Below, piece by piece: positions 33,839 through 41,343 of a stretch of 64,000 bases of DNA (the stretch's first letter is position 1; every line of letters begins with the position of its first letter). The position numbers were made by a program, and so were the translations under genes. The notes beneath the pieces are model-generated. The model saw only the letters and a list, made by a program, of their open reading frames with translations. It searched no databases and had not been told where the DNA came from. Source of the stretch: JAJXWB01 sp046349215 (GTDB lineage: Bacteria > Pseudomonadota > Alphaproteobacteria > Rhizobiales > Beijerinckiaceae); assembly GCA_046349215.1 (NCBI GenBank), contig JAXMCV010000002.1, positions 682,001 to 746,000 of the forward strand. Reading direction: 5' to 3'.

Positions 33839-36566
33839 TCCATCCGAGCCGCTCAAGCTGACCGTAAACGGTTCGGTTTACGACGTGAAAAGTCCCGGCG
33901 CGACACGCCTGTCCGCTGTGCTGCGAGACGAACTGGGGCTTGCCGGAACCAAGGTCGGTTGCGAGGCCGGCGACTGCGGCGCCTGTACGATACTCGTCGA
34001 CGGCGCGCCCGTCTGCGCCTGCCTGATCGCCGCCGGTCAGGTGGAAGGCGCCGAAGTCGTTACGATCGAAGGGCTGGCGCAACACACCAGAAGCGGCGCC
34101 GGTTTGCAAAGCGCGTTTCACGAAGCGGGCGCTGCGCAATGCGGCGCATGCACGCCGGGCATGCTGGTCAGCGCCGCAGCCCTGCTCGACGCCAATTCCG
34201 ATCCGACCGTCGCCGAGATCGGGGATGCGCTCGGCGGGGTGCTCTGCCGTTGTACTGGCTATTCCAAGATCATCGAAGCGGTGAAGCGCGCCGCCATCGG
34301 CGCCGTGTCGGAAGCGCCGGAGAGCAGCGCGGTCGGCGCACGGATCGCGCGGCTCGACGGACGCGCCAAGGTCGAGGGCAGCGACGCCTTCGGCGCCGAT
34401 GTCATTCCCGCCGACGCGCTGATGCTGCGGGCCATCCGCTCGCCGCATCATCGCGCGGCCTTTGAATTCGGCGACATCGCGGCCTGGGCCGCCCAGCAAG
34501 CCGGGGTCGTGGAGGTCTTCACTGCGTCCGATGTCCCCGGACGGAACATCCACGGCGTCATTCCGCCATTCGCCGACCAGCCGGTCTTCGCGGAACGGGA
34601 AGCGCGCTTCAGGGGCGAGGCCGTCGCGGCGATCGTCGGGACCCGCGACTTCATCGCGGCGCTCGATCTTTCGACTTTCCCCGTGTCGTGGTCGCCTCTG
34701 CCGCATGCGCTCACGGTCGAGGCGGCCAGCGCGCCCGACGCGCCGCAGGTCCATGCCGCGCGGGCCGGCAATGTGCTGGTGCGCGGCTACGTCGAGAAGG
34801 GCGACGCAGCGTCGGCCGCCGGCGACGTCGCGGTCGAAGGCGTCTTCGAAACCGGCTTCGTCGAACACGCCTATATCGAACCGGAAGCAGGCTTCGCGCG
34901 CCGCGTCGGGGACCGCATCGAGATCGCCGCCTGCACGCAGGCGCCCTACATGGATCGCGACGATATCGCCGCCATCCTGGGCATCGCGCCGGAAAAGGTG
35001 CGCATCATCCCGACGGCGGTCGGCGGCGGTTTCGGCTCCAAGCTCGATCTTTCGATGCAGCCCTTTGTCGCGGTGGCGGCATGGCGCCTGAACAGGCCGG
35101 TCGGCATGATCTACAGCCGGCCCGAATCCATCGCCACGACGACCAAGCGCCATCCCTCGAAAATCAGGTCGACCATCCGCGCCAGTGGCGATGGAAAGAT
35201 CGTCGCGATGGAATTTCATGCCGACTTCAACACGGGCGCCTATGCGAGCTGGGGGCCGACGGTCGCCAACCGCGTGCCGGTTCATGCGTCGGGGCCGTAT
35301 TTCGTTCCGAACTACCGGGCCACGACCTGCGCCATCCACACGCATTGCGCGCCGGCGGGCGCCTTTCGTGGCTTCGGCGTGCCGCAGAGCGCCGTGGCGC
35401 AGGAGCAATTGCTCGACGAACTCGCGCTCGCGCTCGGGATGGATCCGCTGGAACTGCGCATCCTCAATGCGCTCGACGGCGACACGCCGACGGCGACCGG
35501 CCAGAAACTCGGCGACGGAATCGCCTTCCGCGAATGCCTGGAGGTGTTGCGGCCGAAATGGCGCGCGGCGCGCGCGGCCGCCGAAGCCTTCAATGCGGCG
35601 ACGAAAGGACCGAACCGTCGCGGCGTCGGCGTCGCCGGCATGTGGTACGGCTGCGGCAACACATCGCTGCCCAATCCCTCCACCATCCGCATCGGCCTGA
35701 AGCCGGACGGTCGCATCGCGCTGCATCAGGGCGCGGTCGACATCGGCCAGGGCTCGAACACCGTCGTCACGCAGATCGCGGCGAGCGCGCTGCAGGTCGA
35801 TGTCGCGCACTTCGATCTCGTATCGGCCGACACCGATCTCACGCCGGACTGCGGCAAGACGTCGGCCTCGCGCCAGACCTTCGTCACCGGCCGCGCGGCC
35901 GAGGCCGCCGGGCGCGCGCTGCGCGGAAAAATCCTGCGGCTCGCCAATGCCGGCGAAGATGCGTATATCGAACTGGGGGCCGGACGGCTGCGCATCGTCG
36001 AGGGCGGCGCCCGCCGCGACATCGACCTGTCGAACCTGCCGCGCGACGCCCACGGCTACGCGCTGAGCGCGGAAGAGAGCTACGATCCGCCGACGACGCC
36101 GCTAGACGAATGGGGGCAGGGTTCGCCCTATGCGCTCTACGGGTTCGGCGCGCATCTGGCGGAGATCGAGATCGATATCGAACTCGGGACCGTCAAGGTC
36201 CTGAAGATCGTCGCCGCGCACGACGTGGGCCGCGCAATCAATCCCACGCTGCTCGAAGGCCAGATCGAAGGCGGCGTCGCGCAGGGCCTCGGTCTCGCGC
36301 TGATGGAGGAATTCCATCCCGGCAAGGGTGAGAACCTGCACGATTATCTCATTCCGACGATCGGCGACGTGCCGCCGATCGAGCACGTGCTGATCGAGCA
36401 GCCGGCGAGCGTCGGGCCGTTCGGCGCCAAGGGCATCGGCGAACAGGCGCTGATCCCGACCGCGCCGGCGATCTTCAACGCGATCCGCCATGCGACGGGC
36501 ATCGTCGTGCGACGGGCGCCGGCGACGCCGGACAGGTTGCTCGCGGCGATCGTGGCGAAGGGGTAG
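33831..36566 (+). CDS. Molybdenum hydroxylase with fused [2Fe-2S] domain (nicotinate dehydrogenase-like)
   Basis: A 911-aa fusion. Residues 1-160 are the two-cluster Fe-S subunit: plant-type cysteines C44, C49, C52 and C64, and the second cluster C104, C107, C139 and C141. Residues 170-911 are the molybdopterin subunit with the GGGFGSK loop, AFRGFGVPQ, and the catalytic Glu871 in GAKGIGEQAL. Enzymes of this family insert a water-derived hydroxyl beside a ring nitrogen. In this island, hydroxylation of nicotinate to 6-hydroxynicotinate is the natural guess; another N-heterocycle is possible. In many relatives the Fe-S and Mo parts are separate proteins. The cofactor (Mo, possibly with extra sulfido or selenium ligand) cannot be read from sequence. 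Confidence 0.88.
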   Translation: MPDPSEPLKLTVNGSVYDVKSPGATRLSAVLRDELGLAGTKVGCEAGDCGACTILVDGAPVCACLIAAGQVEGAEVVTIEGLAQHTRSGAGLQSAFHEAGAAQCGACTPGMLVSAAALLDANSDPTVAEIGDALGGVLCRCTGYSKIIEAVKRAAIGAVSEAPESSAVGARIARLDGRAKVEGSDAFGADVIPADALMLRAIRSPHHRAAFEFGDIAAWAAQQAGVVEVFTASDVPGRNIHGVIPPFADQPVFAEREARFRGEAVAAIVGTRDFIAALDLSTFPVSWSPLPHALTVEAASAPDAPQVHAARAGNVLVRGYVEKGDAASAAGDVAVEGVFETGFVEHAYIEPEAGFARRVGDRIEIAACTQAPYMDRDDIAAILGIAPEKVRIIPTAVGGGFGSKLDLSMQPFVAVAAWRLNRPVGMIYSRPESIATTTKRHPSKIRSTIRASGDGKIVAMEFHADFNTGAYASWGPTVANRVPVHASGPYFVPNYRATTCAIHTHCAPAGAFRGFGVPQSAVAQEQLLDELALALGMDPLELRILNALDGDTPTATGQKLGDGIAFRECLEVLRPKWRAARAAAEAFNAATKGPNRRGVGVAGMWYGCGNTSLPNPSTIRIGLKPDGRIALHQGAVDIGQGSNTVVTQIAASALQVDVAHFDLVSADTDLTPDCGKTSASRQTFVTGRAAEAAGRALRGKILRLANAGEDAYIELGAGRLRIVEGGARRDIDLSNLPRDAHGYALSAEESYDPPTTPLDEWGQGSPYALYGFGAHLAEIEIDIELGTVKVLKIVAAHDVGRAINPTLLEGQIEGGVAQGLGLALMEEFHPGKGENLHDYLIPTIGDVPPIEHVLIEQPASVGPFGAKGIGEQALIPTAPAIFNAIRHATGIVVRRAPATPDRLLAAIVAKG

Positions 36567-36783
36567 GGGCGCGACAAGCTCCGGTTTGATGGTCGCCATA
36601 CCTTGTAACTTGTCGCTTGCCGACACTGGCATAATCGCCGGCGCGGTGGCGGTCGGAAGACTGGGCCTACCTAGGGTTTGCGAGCCCGTCGGGGAGCGAG
36701 GGTCTCCGTCCGCCGTTCCATCGAACCCGAACAGTCGCTTGGGCCGCTCGAAGCGAAGCCCGGTTGCGCAAGGATGGGATCGG
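36567..36783 (+). ncRNA. Non-coding left end of IS110 element, candidate bridge RNA
   Basis: These 217 bp between the Mo-hydroxylase stop and the recombinase ATG hold no gene. An inverted repeat GCGACAAG (36571-36578) / CTTGTCGC (36609-36616) could instead be the terminator of the upstream operon. In IS110-group elements the left non-coding end, of about this length, encodes a bridge RNA that pairs with donor and target DNA. The position and size fit, but the RNA loops were not resolved by eye. Confidence 0.45.
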
Positions 36784-37735
36784 ATGGACGCTCACTACAT
36801 CGGCATCGACGTGTCGAAGGATCGGCTGGATGTGCATGCGCATCCTTCCGGCGAAGCCTTTGCGGTCGCCCGCAACGGCGAAGGCCTCGCGCAGCTCGTC
36901 GTTCGGTTGCAGGCGATCGCGCCAGCGCTGATCGCCGTCGAGGCGACCGGCGGCTTCGAGACGGTCGTGGCGGCGAGCCTGGCGAGCGCAGCCCTGCCGG
37001 TCGTCGTCGTCAATCCGGCGCAGGTCCGCCACTACGCGCAGGCGCTCGGCAAGCGCGCCAAGACCGATCCGATCGACGCCGCGGTCATCGCCCGCTTCGT
37101 CGAGGCGACGCAGCCCGAGGTGCGCGTCCTGCCGGACGAGGCTACGCAGCTTCTCGCCGATCTCGTCGCCCGCCGGCGGCAGATCGTCGAGATGATGGCC
37201 GCCGAGGGCCAGCGCGAGCGGCGCGCCGCCAAACGCCTGCAAAAAAGCATCGCCCGGCTGCGCAAGGCGCTCGAGAAGGAACTCGCCGAACTCGACGCCG
37301 AGATCGACGATCAGGTGCGCGGCTCGCCGGTCTGGGCCGAGAAGGAAGACCTGCTCGCCTCCGTCCCCGGCGTCGGATCGATCATCGCCCGCACGCTGAT
37401 CGCCGAAATGCCGGAACTCGGAACGCTCGACCGCCGTCAGATCGCAGCGCTCGCGGGGCTAGCGCCGTGGACGCGACAGTCCGGCCAGTGGAAGGGCAAG
37501 AGCTTCATCGGCGGCGGTCGCAAGACCGTGCGCAGCCTGCTGTTTGTCGGCGCCATGGTCGCCGCGCGACACAACCCGGCCCTCAAGAGATTCCGCGACA
37601 AGCTGGTGGCGGCAGGAAAATCCAAACGGCTCGCCCTCGTCGCCGTCGCCCGAAAGCTGCTGACGATCCTCAACGCAATCCTGCGGGACAGAAAGCCATG
37701 GCGCGCCGAAATCGCTTGATCGCCAAGACAGTCGC
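36600..37735 (+). mobile_element. IS110-family insertion sequence (approximate limits)
   Basis: The element is taken to include the recombinase gene and the non-coding left end. IS110 elements make no target duplication and have no inverted ends, so the limits cannot be fixed from one copy. The right end is probably close to the stop codon, where a palindromic repeat begins at about 37735. Confidence 0.5.
36784..37719 (+). CDS. IS110-family transposase (recombinase)
   Basis: A 311-aa recombinase. The RuvC-like DEDD residues are D9 (YIGIDVSK), E53 (AVEATGG) and D95/D98 (KTDPIDAA). The C-terminal Tnp domain has the helix-hairpin-helix VPGVGSIIARTLIAE and the catalytic Ser233 in RQSGQWKGKSFIGGGRK. 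Length and motifs are complete, so the enzyme may be active. It lies immediately after the catabolic island and before the arsenic operon. No second copy or terminal inverted repeat was seen, as is normal for IS110. Confidence 0.95.
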   Translation: MDAHYIGIDVSKDRLDVHAHPSGEAFAVARNGEGLAQLVVRLQAIAPALIAVEATGGFETVVAASLASAALPVVVVNPAQVRHYAQALGKRAKTDPIDAAVIARFVEATQPEVRVLPDEATQLLADLVARRRQIVEMMAAEGQRERRAAKRLQKSIARLRKALEKELAELDAEIDDQVRGSPVWAEKEDLLASVPGVGSIIARTLIAEMPELGTLDRRQIAALAGLAPWTRQSGQWKGKSFIGGGRKTVRSLLFVGAMVAARHNPALKRFRDKLVAAGKSKRLALVAVARKLLTILNAILRDRKPWRAEIA

Positions 37736-38487
37736 TCCCCGCTGGCGGGGAGGTCGACATTCGCGACAGCGAATGTCGGGTGGGGTCGGGCGGGCCGCTG
37801 TCCGGACCGTTTCCGATTCCCGGGCCGCGAGCCCCACCCGGCTCGCATTCGCTCGCCACCCTCCCCGCAGGCGGGGAGGGAAGCGCGCTTCGCCGGACAT
37901 GCGTCTTCAGTCCCGCGCTGACGCGCGGGTTTCAAACAGCCAATTCGAAGTCTCGTCGCGCAGACGAGGATCGGGACCGGCGGCGCCGGTTCGCGTAAAT
38001 TGTTTTCAGGCCGGCGCAGCCGGTCCCGATGCGGCGATTTCCATGTGCCCCGCGTTCCGCACTTCCATCGGTTTCCTGAAGAAGGAAAACCGATCCCCAG
38101 CGAAATGAATCGCAGACCGGTCGTAGTGCCGGACGGGCGGATCACTCATCGCCCTCTTGGCGGAGAATCGAACGGAAGATCTGCGACCTTTCCGCGTTCG
38201 CCGCCGCATGGGCAATGTTTGCGAGGCCCTCCCGAGACGCGCGGTCCGGTCAACCGCACGGCGCGGGCGCCGCTCCCCCGCCACGCTTCGGAACCGCTTC
38301 CGGAAACGCCCTCGGGCGACGAAGGATCAGGCCTTGTTTCATATAATAGGAATATTGTCAAGCAGTCGATCCGACTGAAGGAACCCGGCCAAATTCCCAG
38401 CGACCGAAGGCGGTCCTTCCGCGTCGGGTGGCAGCGCTTTACATTCCGTAATTCCATGATTATAGAAATATGGAACGAGGAAATGAA
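37720..38487. repeat. Gene-free stretch with nested inverted repeats
   Basis: No real gene was found here. From 37735 to 37890 a large palindrome has GCTCCCCGCTGGCGGGGAGG and CCTCCCCGCAGGCGGGGAGG type arms, each itself a hairpin. A perfect 12-bp inverted repeat ATCGGGACCGGC (37970-37981) / GCCGGTCCCGAT (38019-38030) follows, then ATCGGTTTCC (38067-38076) / GGAAAACCGAT (38083-38093). The last 150 bp are AT-richer and carry TATAAT (38342-38347) as a possible -10 box for the arsenic operon, though no good -35 was seen. Confidence 0.65.
38452..38475 (+). promoter_or_regulatory. Possible ArsR operator
   Basis: The inverted repeat TTCCAT / ATGGAA with a 12-bp AT-rich spacer lies 12 bp before the arsR start and overlaps its ribosome site region. 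ArsR proteins bind such AT-rich imperfect palindromes next to their own genes. The assignment is by position. Confidence 0.4.
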
Positions 38488-38829
38488 ATGGCCCGTGCTT
38501 CGGACGACAAGCAAATTGCCCGTTTCGCCGACATGCTGGCGGCGCTGGGGACCGAGCCGCGCCTGCGAATTGTCCGCCTGCTGCTAAAAGCCCACCCGGA
38601 AGGTCTCGTCGTCGGCGAAATTGGATCGGAACTCGGCATTCCGCCGTCCACCCTCTCCCACCATCTCGACAAGCTGAAGAACGAAGGCCTCGTCGCCGTC
38701 CAGCGCGAGAGCACGTTCCTGCGATACACCGCGCGCACCGACGCATTGCAGGAAATTCTTTCCTTCCTGTTCGCCGAGTGCTGCACCCGCAACAAGGCGA
38801 TCAAACCGGAAGCCGTTATCTGCTGCTGA
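38488..38829 (+). CDS. arsR: ArsR-family metalloregulator
   Basis: A 113-aa winged-helix repressor: TEPRLRIVRLLLKAHPEGLV, the recognition helix IPPSTLSHHLDKLKNEGLV, and the wing ESTFLRYTA. The C-terminus carries two cysteine pairs, C98-C99 (AECCTRN) and C112-C113 (VICC). This resembles the ArsR type whose C-terminal cysteines bind As(III), rather than the type with a CVC motif in the DNA-binding helix. ATG at 38488 is preferred over 38470 because AGGAA has good spacing to it. It starts the ars operon. Confidence 0.92.
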   Translation: MARASDDKQIARFADMLAALGTEPRLRIVRLLLKAHPEGLVVGEIGSELGIPPSTLSHHLDKLKNEGLVAVQRESTFLRYTARTDALQEILSFLFAECCTRNKAIKPEAVICC

Positions 38830-38840
38830 GGAGAAGTGCG

Positions 38841-39695
38841 ATGTCCGATCTGAACATCAAGGAAGTCGTCCGCGAGAAATACGCCCAGGCTGCACTCCGG
38901 GTCGCCGAGCCTTCATCGTGTTGCAGCGGCGGCGCCGCGCTCGACGGCTGCAACCCGATTACCTCGAACCTCTACGCCGACCACGAGACCGGCGCGCTCC
39001 CGGATGCTGCCGTTCTGGCCTCGCTCGGTTGCGGCAATCCGACCGCGCTTGCGGAATTGAAACTTGGCGAGACCGTGCTCGACCTTGGTTCTGGCGGCGG
39101 CATCGACGTGTTGCTGTCGGCAAGGCGCGTCGGGCCGACCGGCAAAGCCTACGGGCTCGACATGACCGAGGAAATGCTGGCGCTCGCGCGCGAGAACCAG
39201 AAGAAGGCCGGCGCCACGAACGTCGAGTTCCTGAAAGGCGAGATCGAGGCGATCCCGCTGCCCGACAATTCCGTGGACGTGATCATCTCCAACTGCGTGA
39301 TCAACCTGTCCGCCGACAAGGACAAGGTGCTTCGGGAGGCGTTCCGTGTGCTGAAGCCCGGCGGTCGGTTCGCTGTCTCCGACGTGGTGACGCGCGGCGA
39401 TATCCCGGAGCAGATCAGGAAGGACGTGCTCGCATGGGTCGGCTGCATTGCCGGCGCGCTCGATGCGGACGACTATCGGGCTAAGCTCGCTGGCGCGGGC
39501 TTCGACGCGATCGGCGTAGAACCGACGCGCGTCTACAAGGTGGACGATGCCCGCGAATTCCTGATCTCCAAAGGCTTCGACGTGGACGCCATGGCCAAGC
39601 AGGTAGACGGCAAGTTCATGAGCGCTTTCGTTCGGGCAGCCAAGCCCAGGACGACGATACAGGCCTCGTGCTGCGGGCCGGCCTGCTGCAATTGA
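38841..39695 (+). CDS. arsM: Arsenite S-adenosylmethionine methyltransferase
   Basis: A 284-aa SAM-dependent methyltransferase with VLDLGSGGGIDV as motif I. The three cysteines needed by ArsM enzymes to hold As(III) are present: C64 (SLGCGNPTAL), C152 (SNCVINLS) and C202 (VGCIAGAL). Extra cysteine pairs lie at the N-terminus (SSCCSGG) and at the very end (SCCGPACCN). The enzyme converts arsenite to methylated arsenicals. GAGGAG lies 7 bases before the ATG, 11 bp after arsR. Confidence 0.94.
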   Translation: MSDLNIKEVVREKYAQAALRVAEPSSCCSGGAALDGCNPITSNLYADHETGALPDAAVLASLGCGNPTALAELKLGETVLDLGSGGGIDVLLSARRVGPTGKAYGLDMTEEMLALARENQKKAGATNVEFLKGEIEAIPLPDNSVDVIISNCVINLSADKDKVLREAFRVLKPGGRFAVSDVVTRGDIPEQIRKDVLAWVGCIAGALDADDYRAKLAGAGFDAIGVEPTRVYKVDDAREFLISKGFDVDAMAKQVDGKFMSAFVRAAKPRTTIQASCCGPACCN

Positions 39696-39703
39696 GAATC
39701 GCC

Positions 39704-40231
39704 ATGACGGACCGCGTGTTCAATGTCTTGTTCCTCTGCACCGGCAACACGGCGCGCTCCGTGCTCGCGGAAGGCATTCTCCGCAAGGACGGCGCGGGGC
39801 GGTTCAGCGCCTTTTCCGCCGGCAGTCAGCCGAAGGGCGTCGTCAACCCGTTCGCGTTGAAGACGCTCGCTGCCTATGGCTACCCAGCCGACGGGTATCG
39901 CTCGAAAAGCTGGGTGGAATTCGCTGACCCCGACGCTCAGAGAATGGATTTCGTCTTCACGGTTTGTGACAGCGCGGCCGGCGAAGCGTGCCCCGTATGG
40001 CCCGGCCATCCCATGACCGCGCATTGGGGCATCGAAGACCCGGCGACAGTCGAGGGCAGCGACATAAACAAGGAACGCGCTTTCAACGACGCCTTCCGCT
40101 TCATGCGCAACCGGATTGCGGCCTTTGTCGCCTTGCCGCTGAAAAGCCTCGACGAGATGTCGCTGCAGAACAGGCTCCGCCAGATCGGCAGGATGGACGG
40201 CGCAACGGCATCGACCGGAGCAGCCGTGTGA
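39704..40231 (+). CDS. arsC: Arsenate reductase, low-molecular-weight phosphatase type
   Basis: A 175-aa protein with the phosphatase-like loop C12-TGNTA-R18 (LFLCTGNTARS) and a later cysteine region (VFTVCDSAAGEACPVWPGHP) that can supply the resolving cysteines. This is the LMW-PTP-fold ArsC class that reduces arsenate to arsenite. A C-terminal extension beyond the fold (SLDEMSLQNRLRQIGRMDG) is seen. It lies 8 bp after arsM and its stop overlaps the acr3 start (TGATG). Confidence 0.9.
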   Translation: MTDRVFNVLFLCTGNTARSVLAEGILRKDGAGRFSAFSAGSQPKGVVNPFALKTLAAYGYPADGYRSKSWVEFADPDAQRMDFVFTVCDSAAGEACPVWPGHPMTAHWGIEDPATVEGSDINKERAFNDAFRFMRNRIAAFVALPLKSLDEMSLQNRLRQIGRMDGATASTGAAV

Positions 40232-41265
40232 TGTCGATCTTCGAACGCTTTTTGACCCTCTGGGTAGGGCTCTGCATCGTTGTCGGCGTCGCGCTCGGCC
40301 ACCTCGCGCCGAGCGCTTTCCAAATCATCGGCGCGGCCGAGATCGCCAAGGTCAATTTGTCAGTCGCCGTGCTGATCTGGCTGATGATCATTCCGATGCT
40401 GATAAAGATCGACTTCGCCGCGCTCGGCGAAGTGCGTCGTCACTGGCGCGGCATCGGCGTCACCCTGTTCATCAACTGGGCGGTGAAACCTTTCTCGATG
40501 GCCGCACTCGGCTGGTTCTTCGTCGGCCATGTGTTCCGCCCCTACCTGCCGTCCGACCAGATCAATTCCTACATAGCCGGTTTGATCCTTCTTGCGGCTG
40601 CGCCATGCACCGCCATGGTGTTCGTGTGGAGCAACCTCACCAAGGGCGAGCCGCATTTCACCCTGTCGCAGGTGGCGCTGAACGACACGATCATGGTGTT
40701 CGCCTTCGCGCCGATCGTCGGCCTGCTGCTTGGGTTGTCGGCTATCACCGTGCCCTGGGACACGCTGGTTCTATCGGTCGTCCTCTACATCGTGATCCCT
40801 GTGATCGCTGCGCAGGTCGTGCGGCGCAGCCTCCTGGCGTCGGGCGGCGAAAAGGCGCTTTCCGCCGTGCTCGCAAAGCTGCAACCGCTGTCGCTGATAG
40901 CGCTGCTCGCGACGCTCGTCCTGCTTTTCGGATTTCAGGGCGAGCAGATATTGCGACACCCCACGGTAATCGCACTGCTGGCCATTCCGATCCTGATACA
41001 GGTCTATTTCAACGCCGGCGTCGCCTACTTGCTGAACCGCTGGACCGGTGAGCAGCACTGCGTCGCAGGACCGTCTGCGCTCATCGGCGCCAGCAACTTC
41101 TTCGAACTGGCTGTCGCTGCTGCAATCTCGCTGTTCGGCTTTCAGTCCGGAGCCGCGCTCGCGACAGTCGTCGGCGTTCTGGTCGAAGTGCCGGTAATGC
41201 TCACCGTCGTCTGGATCGTGAATTCCAGCAAGGGATGGTACGAGGGTAGGTCGGTAGCCCAGTAG
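40231..41265 (+). CDS. acr3: ACR3-family arsenite efflux permease
   Basis: A 344-aa membrane protein with ten predicted helices. The two residues essential in ACR3 transporters are visible: Cys126 in LLAAAPCTAMVFVWS (fourth helix) and Glu292 in ASNFFELAVAAAI (ninth helix). It exports As(III) across the inner membrane. It is the last gene of arsR-arsM-arsC-acr3. Annotations may call it arsB, but the sequence is clearly of the ACR3 type. Confidence 0.95.
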   Translation: MSIFERFLTLWVGLCIVVGVALGHLAPSAFQIIGAAEIAKVNLSVAVLIWLMIIPMLIKIDFAALGEVRRHWRGIGVTLFINWAVKPFSMAALGWFFVGHVFRPYLPSDQINSYIAGLILLAAAPCTAMVFVWSNLTKGEPHFTLSQVALNDTIMVFAFAPIVGLLLGLSAITVPWDTLVLSVVLYIVIPVIAAQVVRRSLLASGGEKALSAVLAKLQPLSLIALLATLVLLFGFQGEQILRHPTVIALLAIPILIQVYFNAGVAYLLNRWTGEQHCVAGPSALIGASNFFELAVAAAISLFGFQSGAALATVVGVLVEVPVMLTVVWIVNSSKGWYEGRSVAQ

Positions 41266-41343
41266 CCGGACTGGACTTGAAATGGCTGCTCCCCGCCCAG
41301 ATCAGACGGTCCTCGACCGCGCCCAAACCCGTGGCGCGCCAGG

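Noticed and set aside
37970..38093. Inverted repeats near the IS as possible ends of a second, gene-less mobile element
   Set aside because: The arms are short, differ from each other and have no flanking direct repeats. There is not enough to claim an element.
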